Source: JAGOMX01 sp041738135 | GTDB taxonomy: Bacteria > Pseudomonadota > Alphaproteobacteria > JAGOMX01 | Assembly: GCA_041738135.1 (NCBI GenBank) | Contig: JBGSQK010000077.1 | Span: 75,560-139,559 of the forward strand | Direction: 5' to 3' | DNA: 64,000 nucleotides | Shown: positions 26,280 to 33,761 of the stretch, in pieces | Layout of the letters: each line of letters starts with the position of its first letter | Position numbering within the stretch: position 1 is the first letter of the stretch | Made by a program: the position numbers and the translations under genes | Notes under the pieces: generated by a model | Database searches by the model: none | What the model was told of the DNA's origin: nothing | Seen by the model: only the letters and a program-made list of their open reading frames with translations

Positions 26280-27072
26280 AGTGGCAGTAATGGGTTGCAC
26301 AGGGCGCATGGGCGCTGCGGTAACGAAGCAAATTCTTGATAGCAATAAGTTCACCTTTATCGGCGGCGCTGTCCGTAAGGAATCAGACCATATTGGCCGG
26401 GATGTGGGGCATGTTTTAAATCGCCAACATATTGGCATACTGGTCACGGATGACCCAAACCCCCTCATGCAGGAGGCTGATATCATCATAGATTTTACAA
26501 CACCAGAATCTACTGCTGCCAATGTGCAACTCGCAGCCCAATATGGCAAACCTTATGTGACGGGAACCACAGGTCTGGGGAAAGATCTGCAGCAGGACAT
26601 TATCAATGCCTCTGAACTAATCCCCATCATCTTTTCACCGAACATGAGTGTGGGCATGACCCTGATGACCGTGGTGGTAAAGAAAATGGCTCAAATACTG
26701 GATGATAGCTTCGATATTGAAATTCTCGAGATGCACCACAGGCATAAACTGGACGCTCCCTCAGGCACAGCTATAGCCATAGGGCAAGCAGCCGCGCAGG
26801 GCAGAGGGATTATATTGGATGGACACTCGGTTAAATCCAGAACAGGTCGCAGGAAGCCTGGTGAAATTGGATTTGCGGTTTTACGAGGTGGAGAAGTGTC
26901 AGGCGATCACACTGCTATCTTTGCAGGGGATAATGAAATGCTTTCAGTGACCCATCGCGCCTATGACCGCAACGTCTTTGCCAGCGGCGCTCTTAAAGCA
27001 GCCCAATGGCTGATAAAACAACCAAAGGGGCTTTATAATATGCAGGACGTGTTGGGTATTAATGGGTCTTGA
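26272..27072 (+). CDS. dapB: 4-hydroxy-tetrahydrodipicolinate reductase
   Basis: 266 residues. Second step specific to lysine/meso-diaminopimelate synthesis. N-terminal Rossmann motif VAVMGCTGRMGAAV, IDFTTPEST, VTGTTGL, active-site region EMHHRHKLDAPSGTA with the catalytic His and Lys, and GEIGFAVLRGGEVSGDHTAI. All parts and the usual length are present. Supplies DAP for peptidoglycan. It overlaps fliJ by 8 bases, an unusual partnership that may tie its translation to the flagellar genes. Confidence 0.95.
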   Translation: MIKVAVMGCTGRMGAAVTKQILDSNKFTFIGGAVRKESDHIGRDVGHVLNRQHIGILVTDDPNPLMQEADIIIDFTTPESTAANVQLAAQYGKPYVTGTTGLGKDLQQDIINASELIPIIFSPNMSVGMTLMTVVVKKMAQILDDSFDIEILEMHHRHKLDAPSGTAIAIGQAAAQGRGIILDGHSVKSRTGRRKPGEIGFAVLRGGEVSGDHTAIFAGDNEMLSVTHRAYDRNVFASGALKAAQWLIKQPKGLYNMQDVLGINGS

Positions 27073-27078
27073 AGCCCC

Positions 27079-27939
27079 TCAACTCGCGCTCATGGTGATA
27101 GAATTGTAAGCTGGTTTTTCGGGTTTGTATTCAAACCTGGAAATGGTGTGTGTTAGGCACATATGCTGGTACTTGCCGTCTGCTCCCGTAGATTTTGCAA
27201 TAGCAGAGTCCACATACTGACGGCCTAAATTAATAGCGTCCATCAAGGGATGTTTTTGTGCAAGCGCCGTGGCGACTGCTGTGGCCAGAATCCACGCACC
27301 GCCAAAACGGAATGGATTTTCTAGATGCGCTTCATGCTTATGAAACTTCATAATTTTCAAGCCACTATCATCAAGAAAAACATCATAAAGTTCTGAACCA
27401 TCCAATAGCCCACCAGTTATAAGAACCGCCTTAGCGCCAAATTCTCTCAATCTTTCTGCTGCTGTTTCCATTTCTTCAACGCCAGTTATGGATATACCCG
27501 TAAGAATTTCGGCATCATACACATTGATCACAAGCACATCCACCAAAGGAACCAGCTTTCTTTGGACTAATTGAATTCCAGAAACATCCAGCAAGGGAGC
27601 ACCCATGTCTGATACGAGAATAGGGCAGTAAACAATGGGTTCTGTAATCTTATTGTCTCTGATATAATTGGCGATGGCATCGACCATCTCGCAATTACTC
27701 AAGGCACCTATTTTGATACTATTAAACCCTGGCTTCTCACGGCAATCTTTCATCTGACGAATTATGTATTCCGTATCTATCACACGAAATATTCGATTTA
27801 ACGGATTGTGTATGGTTGATAGCATGGCAACCGCCAAAACCGGATTAGATCCCAAAGACGTCACAGTAATTAAATCACCTTGAAGCCCAAGCCCACCGTT
27901 AGAGATAAGTTCTCCAACTAATAGAACATTTCCGTTCAT
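27079..27939 (-). CDS. ThiD/PdxK-like ribokinase-fold protein, active-site motif degraded
   Basis: 286 residues with the order of a hydroxymethylpyrimidine (phosphate) kinase: ISNGGLGLQGDLITVTSLG for SDPSGGAGIQADLKT, FNSIKIGALSN, PIVYCPILVSDMG, DVLVINVYDAEILTG and KAVLITGGLLDGSELYDVF. But the anion-hole/catalytic motif HGTGCT is replaced by NPFRFGGAWILATAVATAL, lacking the Gly-Thr-Gly-Cys. It may be inactive, bind a ligand only, or use another substrate. The first conserved Asp of the N-terminal motif is also gone (GELISNGG). Convergent with dapB, only 6 bases apart. Confidence 0.75.
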   Translation of the reverse strand: MNGNVLLVGELISNGGLGLQGDLITVTSLGSNPVLAVAMLSTIHNPLNRIFRVIDTEYIIRQMKDCREKPGFNSIKIGALSNCEMVDAIANYIRDNKITEPIVYCPILVSDMGAPLLDVSGIQLVQRKLVPLVDVLVINVYDAEILTGISITGVEEMETAAERLREFGAKAVLITGGLLDGSELYDVFLDDSGLKIMKFHKHEAHLENPFRFGGAWILATAVATALAQKHPLMDAINLGRQYVDSAIAKSTGADGKYQHMCLTHTISRFEYKPEKPAYNSITMSAS

Positions 27940-28024
27940 GTTTTTCCGGTCCCTTCGTAAAATTGAATATATATATTTATACCATCAATAGAATATCAGA
28001 AAAAGTATTTACATTTAATTAACG

Positions 28025-28462
28025 CTATTCTTTATGATACGGATGCCCGGCCAGAATAGATTCGGCGCGGTAAATTTGCTCCACCAACATCAACCTGACA
28101 AACATGTGAGGCCATGTCTGCACACCAAAGGCTAACTTTTTGTGGGCCTTTTCCATGATATCCTTGTCCAGACCATAAGCGCCACCAATTACGAAGGTAA
28201 TGCGAGATGTACCAGTTACCTGTAATTTATCCAGATAGCTCGCAAAGTCTTGACTGGAAAGTGATACGCCCCGCTCGTCCAAAACGATAACATAATCTTC
28301 TTCTGTTATATGAGAGAGAATTTGCGTACATTCAGCAGACTTATTGTTATTATCAATCTCTATAAATTGCAAAGACCATTTGCAACGCTTTTTGAAGTCT
28401 TCCAATAGTTCAGATATGGGCCCACGCTTGAGCTTACCCACGGCCAAAATGCGAATTTTCAA
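28025..28462 (-). CDS. rlmH: 23S rRNA (pseudouridine1915-N3)-methyltransferase
   Basis: 145 residues, SPOUT methyltransferase. MKIRILAVGKLK at the start, YVIVLDERGVSLSS, ITFVIGGAYGLD with the SAM-binding knot, and the ending RLMLVEQIYRAESILAGHPYHKE, where the family's His-Pro-Tyr-His is intact. The start codon is TTG at 28460-28462, directly touching the TAA of the upstream transporter, so re-initiation is likely; no ATG gives the conserved N-terminus. Confidence 0.94.
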   Translation of the reverse strand: MKIRILAVGKLKRGPISELLEDFKKRCKWSLQFIEIDNNNKSAECTQILSHITEEDYVIVLDERGVSLSSQDFASYLDKLQVTGTSRITFVIGGAYGLDKDIMEKAHKKLAFGVQTWPHMFVRLMLVEQIYRAESILAGHPYHKE

Positions 28463-29380
28463 TTAAGCTGCTTTCTTTAATGGAACCTTTTCAACAGTCT
28501 CCATCATAACAACTTTTGCACGTTTTAGCGAAGATAATTGATTGATGAGCAAACCAGATATAATGATGGCACTGGCACCTAAATCAAACCAGGTGATCAT
28601 TTCGTCCATCATTAAATAGCCGGAACTCATAGCGATAATAGGAACCAGCAGCATAAAAGGCACAATTTTAATAGGATCTGACCGCTGCATCAATTTGCAC
28701 CAGGTGACAATGCCAATCATCGTCGACACAAAGACGGTGTAAAGAATAGCAATAATGCTATCCAGCGAAATGGTCATCAATGAATCCTGGATCACTTCCC
28801 ACCCTTCGAAGAGGAAGGTTAAGACTAAAGCTTGGGGAATCGCCAAGGCTGAAGACCAAACGATCAATGAGGGCATATTTATATCTTTTGGTGCTTCTCG
28901 ATAAAGAATATTTGATATACTAACAGCCACTGCGGCACCTAGAATTAACAGGATACCCATCCAATGCGCGCTGCAGTCCCCTTGAGTAGTTAGCAAAATT
29001 AAGCCTGAAAATGATACTGTGAGGCCGATCACTTGCAATGTGGTTGGCTTGCTTTTGAAATACACACAGGTGAGCAAAATGGTAAATAACACCTGGCTTT
29101 GTATCAACAGTGAGGTAATGCCACCGGACAGCCCCAAATACATGCCTGAGAATAACAGGGCAAAATGTAGCGTCCACTGAAAAACGCTGATCCAAAACAA
29201 CAGATAAAAAGAGATATTAGGCCTGGGCAAAAATAGTATTAAAGGAAAAACAGTCACCGCAAGACGAATCAATAAAAATAAGAATGGTGGAATCTCAATA
29301 AAAGCAGTTTTCATGGCGACAAAATTAAATCCCCACACAAGTGCCACCAATAGAGCCGACAAGATATGACGCGCGGTCAT
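28463..29380 (-). CDS. DMT-superfamily (EamA) transporter
   Basis: 305 residues, ten predicted membrane helices in two EamA repeats; first helix SALLVALVWGFNFVAMKTAF, second repeat starts near HWMGILLILGAAVAVSISNI. Substrate unknown: amino-acid or drug/metabolite export is typical. I take the ATG at 29380 (MTARHILSALLV). A longer frame reaches 29566, but its extra 62 codons are translated from a palindromic repeat and match no family. Stop codon abuts the rlmH start. Confidence 0.85.
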   Translation of the reverse strand: MTARHILSALLVALVWGFNFVAMKTAFIEIPPFLFLLIRLAVTVFPLILFLPRPNISFYLLFWISVFQWTLHFALLFSGMYLGLSGGITSLLIQSQVLFTILLTCVYFKSKPTTLQVIGLTVSFSGLILLTTQGDCSAHWMGILLILGAAVAVSISNILYREAPKDINMPSLIVWSSALAIPQALVLTFLFEGWEVIQDSLMTISLDSIIAILYTVFVSTMIGIVTWCKLMQRSDPIKIVPFMLLVPIIAMSSGYLMMDEMITWFDLGASAIIISGLLINQLSSLKRAKVVMMETVEKVPLKKAA

Positions 29381-29485
29381 TTTTAGATTCCTAATAATAA
29401 TTTTCAGAAAACTCTGATATAAAATATATTTAATACCACATGGACAAAAATACAAGGGGTAAGGAAAAATATTTTTTATTTCAGC

Positions 29486-29603
29486 TTTACCTCTCCCCTC
29501 GTGGGAGAGGCCCGGAGCGCAGCGGAGGGGTGAGGGGTACAAAAAAGAAGTGTCTATCCCCCTCACCCGGCCTTCGGCCGACCTCTCCCACGAGGGGGGA
29601 GGT
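29486..29603. repeat. Palindromic repeat family C
   Basis: ACCTCTCCCCTCGTGGGAGA at the left and ACCTCTCCCACGAGGGGGGA at the right, with inner segments GGCCCGGAGCGCAGCGGAGG and CCTCACCCGGCCTTCGGCCG. Strong GC-rich stem-loop inside an AT-rich intergenic region. A diverged copy lies at 61003-61109. Mobile palindrome type; it adds spurious coding sequence to the neighbouring transporter frame. Confidence 0.75.
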
Positions 29604-29762
29604 CAAGCTGTGTGTTGAGGTTGCACCACATACAAAAAAAAGCGCGATTCCTCAAAAGCCAAACTTGACACGCCACAATCAGTCTTCTAATTTTCATCAT
29701 ATTGATACGGACCTCATTTACGTGATTTAGGATCGTTAACTTAATTTTGAAGGGAATAAGAC

Positions 29763-30041
29763 ATGCAAAAACTGGTTACAGTATTATTGGCATCCGCAGC
29801 TCTTGCAGGCTGTGCAAATGAAAACGAAAGCGCGAGCCAAGCCGATTGGACTCGAGGCGACGGCTGCGAGAAGTACTACTCTGAAACATCCCGCGAGCTA
29901 GCGAACTGCAAAGCCTTTGTTAAAGCTAACGAAGACAAAGAAAAAGAAGCTGGTGTTTCTCTCGAAAAAGCAGGCGACGAAGTCAGCCGCACCAGGGGCC
30001 TTAAGAAAGCAGAGCCTACCGAAAGAACACTTACTGACTAA
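29763..30041 (+). CDS. Small lipoprotein
   Basis: 92 residues. Signal and lipobox VLLASAALAGC, so lipidated Cys at position 17, then a short polar chain with two further Cys (DGCEKYY and ANCKAF) and an acidic/basic helical tail. No domain recognised. GGGAATAAGAC precedes the ATG. A strong stem-loop follows, so it is a single-gene unit. Confidence 0.7.
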   Translation: MQKLVTVLLASAALAGCANENESASQADWTRGDGCEKYYSETSRELANCKAFVKANEDKEKEAGVSLEKAGDEVSRTRGLKKAEPTERTLTD

Positions 30042-30071
30042 TAGATGGTTACGAACTAATCCACCTTAAAT

Positions 30072-30107
30072 ATCTGCCCGCCGGAATTACGGCTCAGGCG
30101 GGCAGAT
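30072..30107 (+). terminator. Stem-loop after the small lipoprotein gene
   Basis: ATCTGCCCGCC and GGCGGGCAGAT are perfect 11-base arms with a 14-base loop, followed by TATTTAAGG. Thirty bases after the stop codon, in the position of an intrinsic terminator; the U tract is weak. Confidence 0.65.
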
Positions 30108-30273
30108 TATTTAAGGAATTGTACTTTACAAGTGATACCACATCTATAAAATAGCAATATCAAACCAGTAATATTTATTAACCACACATTAATCCTCAAA
30201 AAATAAAATTTGACAAACCATTAAATAGACCTATGTATATGGTAGGAACTAAAATATTTTATGGGAGTTTTAA

Positions 30274-31044
30274 ATGATACGATTCAAGGGAATACGTTCG
30301 GCACTGGGTTTTTGTTTATCTTTGGGTGCATGGGATGTGTACGCTTCATCTAAAGACGGGATGCAACATTTTGAGTCGTTGAATGGAGATGTTCAAAGAC
30401 TAATTTTTGTACAATTATCAGATGATGATCTACGTAGCTGCGCTAGAGCATCAAAAGGTATGAGCGTAATCACCTCACAGGATAGGGTTTGGGAAAGTCG
30501 TATCAACGCCTATTATATTTTTCCTATGGATCTTTATACAAGTTACAGCTCAATCGCAAAGGAAATTATTGGTGGAACGTACACCCCAACATATGATGAT
30601 CAGTCGTTAAGTGAACCATCAGAAGATTGGACATTGAATGATTTTAATAACTTCAATAATGAAGCATCTGGTAATTTATCCAGCCTTATTATACAACCAT
30701 ATCCTCGTTTCAAAACTTTAATTCAGTGCAGATTTTTGGTTGCAGAACAATTGGGTGAATGTGCTACGGTAGGGCGCACCATCTCTGGAATTATGCTAAG
30801 CCAAATTGCGTATGAAAGGCTTTTAGTAGCAGCTGAACGCCTTGGAAAAACAGTATATTTATCAGACTATTTTAGGGATCAAGTAAATTCAAGCGAAAGA
30901 AATAGTGAAAATAGTATTGAAGACAAATCTAATAATATGCTTCAATTATTTAATAAATTTATCGAACATGGTAGTGTTCTTGCTCAGCAAGAAAAAGATT
31001 CGAAAATGAAGAGAGGTTTAATTATTAATACTTTAGATCATTGA
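30274..31044 (+). CDS. Exported F-box-like protein
   Basis: 256 residues with a signal peptide (RSALGFCLSLGAWDVYAS). Residues 32-80 carry the F-box pattern: HFESLNGDVQRLIFVQLSDD, DLRSCARASKGM, then RVWESRI (Leu-Pro-like start, Ile-x-x-x-Leu, central Leu-Arg, then Trp at the expected spacing). The rest has no recognisable substrate-binding repeat and ends basic (KMKRGLII). GGGAG lies before the ATG. In bacteria, F-boxes are mainly known from intracellular or amoeba-dwelling species, so a host-directed role is inferred. Second such protein in this window after 20515-21372. Confidence 0.65.
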   Translation: MIRFKGIRSALGFCLSLGAWDVYASSKDGMQHFESLNGDVQRLIFVQLSDDDLRSCARASKGMSVITSQDRVWESRINAYYIFPMDLYTSYSSIAKEIIGGTYTPTYDDQSLSEPSEDWTLNDFNNFNNEASGNLSSLIIQPYPRFKTLIQCRFLVAEQLGECATVGRTISGIMLSQIAYERLLVAAERLGKTVYLSDYFRDQVNSSERNSENSIEDKSNNMLQLFNKFIEHGSVLAQQEKDSKMKRGLIINTLDH

Positions 31045-31061
31045 TGCTTAAGAACAAAAAA

Positions 31062-31087
31062 GCACCCTCAAAATAAATTGAGGGTGC
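31062..31087 (-). terminator. Intrinsic terminator, minus-strand coiled-coil gene
   Basis: GCACCCTCAA and TTGAGGGTGC, ten perfect pairs around a six-base loop, with AACAAAAAA on the outer left side. Read on the minus strand this is a stem followed by TTTTTTGTT, a textbook rho-independent terminator for the gene at 31126-31536. It also faces the F-box gene on the plus strand. Confidence 0.85.
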
Positions 31088-31125
31088 CAATTGATTAACT
31101 AAATAACAATGTATAATTTACAGTA

Positions 31126-31536
31126 CTATTGTTTGTCCTTTGGAACTGATTCTTCTACATTACCTTGTTTTTCTTTAACATTGCACTTCATGCCTGCTAT
31201 TTTAATATCATTTATAGCTATGTTCTCTTTAGCAGTCGCAAAGAGTTTAAGATCCTGTTCTATTTGTTCAATGTCTTTTACAGTTTCAGCAAGAGCATCA
31301 TCGTTCTCTTTTTTTTGTATTTTAGTTAACTGCTCGAGAGAGGTGAATCTCTGAAGTTTAGTACTTCTTAATTTAAGCTTTTCCAGCGTGTCGTCTACAA
31401 GCTTTTCGAGTCTATCTGCTTCTTTTTTTAAGTCCTCATTTTTTTTCTCTAGTTCAGCGACATCGGAAGCAAATGCCACCTGGCTTACCCCTGACATGCC
31501 CAAGGCCAAAAGTCCTATGATTAAATATTTCTGCAT
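31126..31536 (-). CDS. Small exported coiled-coil protein
   Basis: 136 residues with a signal peptide (YLIIGLLALGMSGVSQVAFA) and a mature chain that is one long charged coiled coil (VAELEKKNEDLKKEADRLEK and onward). One late Cys (MKCNVKE). No family recognised; comparable in shape to small periplasmic chaperones or Lpp-like spacers but lacking a lipobox. Confidence 0.65.
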   Translation of the reverse strand: MQKYLIIGLLALGMSGVSQVAFASDVAELEKKNEDLKKEADRLEKLVDDTLEKLKLRSTKLQRFTSLEQLTKIQKKENDDALAETVKDIEQIEQDLKLFATAKENIAINDIKIAGMKCNVKEKQGNVEESVPKDKQ

Positions 31537-31718
31537 TTGAGTTCTCCTATATAATGCATATAAATTGTTTTACACATTATATTGTATATATAATACGGTT
31601 AATAAACAGTTAATAAATCAAATTATTTACAAAATATAATTTCACCAATGGTTTACCTCCTATTAACCATTCTCCTGTGTAAAATAATAATCAACCACTT
31701 TCTATAGGGGATTTATAG

Positions 31719-33643
31719 ATGTCTATACTAACCAAGATTATCAAAAGAACAGCCGTCATCTGCGCTTTTTTAATAACCGCATCCGTTTCACAAGCACAGG
31801 AACAAATTACGGGAAAAGTAGGTTCGCCAGAGGCGACCATTGCTCCTGATTCGAAAGTTCTTCCGGCGCCTCCCCTGAAATTTGGTGGCGAGATTAATCC
31901 TAATGCGGCGCAATCCAAGCCATTTTGGCAGCCTCGTCTTGTGCCACCTAAGGGTGCCCCCAATATTCTCTTGATCATGACCGACGACGTGGGATTTGGT
32001 GCGCCTAGTACGTTTGGTGGCACAATACCTACGCCTAACATGGATAGGATCGCGAAGAACGGATTGAGGTATACACAATTTCACTCCACAGCTTTATGCT
32101 CACCAACGCGTGCGGCTTTGCTGACCGGTCGTAATCACCACTCAGTGGGTTCTGGTGTGATCACCGAAATATCCACTGGTTACCAAGGATACGATGGTCA
32201 GCTGGGTAAAGATGCTGATGGTATCGGTGAAATCCTCAAGCTAAACGGTTACAGTACATCGTGGTTTGGTAAGAACCACAACACGCCAGTATATGATGCC
32301 AGTGCCGCCGGTCCATTTGATATGTGGCCGACAGGTCTTGGTTTTGACTATTTCTATGGCTTCATGGGCGGTGAGACTGATCAGTGGAGCCCAATTTTAT
32401 TCCGCAACACAACCAGGATCTATCCTAATGAAGGCAAGCCAGGTTGGAATCTAATTACAGCTATGGCAGATGATGCAATTAGCTGGATGAACCAGATCAA
32501 TACTCTGGCTCCCGAAAAACCTTTCCTTGTTTACTATGTGCCTGGCGCGACTCACGCTCCTCATCATCCTACTCCTGAATGGATTGCCAAATTTAAGGGC
32601 AAGTTTGATCACGGTTGGAATAAAGAACGCGATTTGATTTTCGAAAATCACCGGCTCCGGATATGGTAAACGGTACTCCGCAAAAGCCTATCGAAGGATT
32701 CAGTATGGTTTATACCTTTGATAAGAAAAATGCGAATGCTCCATCAAATCACAAAACCCAATATTTTGAGATGTTTGGCAATCATGCGCTGTATCATGAT
32801 GGTTGGATCATATGTACAACACCTCTAAATACTCCTTGGGATGTTACAGCGGAAGGAACACAAGATCCGGCCAATGCATTCAAATGGGAGCTCTATGATC
32901 TAACGAAGGACTGGACAGAATATGATAATATTGCAGCTAAGAATCCAGAAAAACTCAAAGATCTTCAGGAGATGTTCTGGGTAGAAGCTGCTAAATATCA
33001 AGTACTGCCTTTGGATGCTTCTAAGTCAGCACGTCTGTTGACACCTCGTCCGAGCGCTGATGCGGGTAGAACTGACTATAATTATACAGGTGTTATAACA
33101 GGCATTCCGCCTTCTAATGCGCCTGACATTCTTAACAAGTCCTATACTATCACTGCTGATTTCGAGGTGCCTAATGAAGGTGGCGAAGGTATGCTCATTA
33201 GACTAGGCGGCAGATTCGGTGGTTGGGCTCTCTATCTGCTCAAAGGCAAGCCAGTATTCCTTTATAACTATGTTGATTTGGATCGCACGCGTTGGGAAGG
33301 AAAAGATTCTCTTGCCCCTGGCAAACACACGCTCGTATTTGATTTCAAATATGACGGTGGTGGATTGGGTAAAGGCGGTTTAGGTGTCCTTAAGGTGGAT
33401 GGCAAAGAAGTAGCTAATCATCGTATGGAACGAAGCGTGCCATATACCTTCAATTTAGACGAGGATATGGATATAGGTGCAAGTCTTGCTGAATCTATTT
33501 CCAATGACTTCAAGGCTCCATTCAGATTCAATGGCAAAATCAACAAGGTCAATGTCAAATTGATACCTGCTGAGCCGTTGGGCAAAGATGACCAAAAGAA
33601 AGTTGCAGATGCAAATAAGAAGATTGCTGACGCAACTGAATAA
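31719..33643 (+). pseudogene. Arylsulfatase, tandem copy 1, internally deleted
   Basis: The upstream half (31719-32669) matches residues 1 to about 308 of the intact neighbour at 33762-36233, including a signal peptide, MTDDVGFGAPSTFGG and the formylglycine motif CSPTRAALLTGRNHH. At about 32648 the sequence jumps, from DLIFENH to the equivalent of residue 495 (APDMVNGTPQKPIEG). About 560 bases present in the neighbour are missing and the frame shifts, so TAA appears at 32667-32669. From 32663 the C-terminal part stays open to 33643 and is well conserved, ending in IADATE. The lost section carries the second half of the metal site, so neither part can be an active sulfatase. The absence of other damage in either half suggests a recent event. 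Confidence 0.9.
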
Positions 33644-33660
33644 GGGCTAGCAATAATAAA

Positions 33661-33691
33661 GGCCACCTCATCACTGGGGTGGTCTTTTTTT
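33661..33691 (+). terminator. Intrinsic terminator of sulfatase copy 1
   Basis: GGCCACC pairs with GGTGGTC around TCATCACTGG, followed by seven T residues. It resembles the hairpin after copy 2, so the terminator was duplicated along with the gene. Confidence 0.8.
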
Positions 33692-33761
33692 GTTTTAACG
33701 TTTTTTTAATTTCTAAGTTGTATAACCTAATAATGAACTAAGATTTTATCGGAGCATATCA

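Noticed and set aside
29440..29730. 96-codon plus-strand frame
   Set aside because: Runs across palindromic repeat C; sequence is translated repeat and matches nothing.
31691..32084. Minus-strand frames over the start of sulfatase copy 1, with a counterpart at 33746-34165
   Set aside because: They exist in both tandem copies only because the sulfatase sequence is duplicated.
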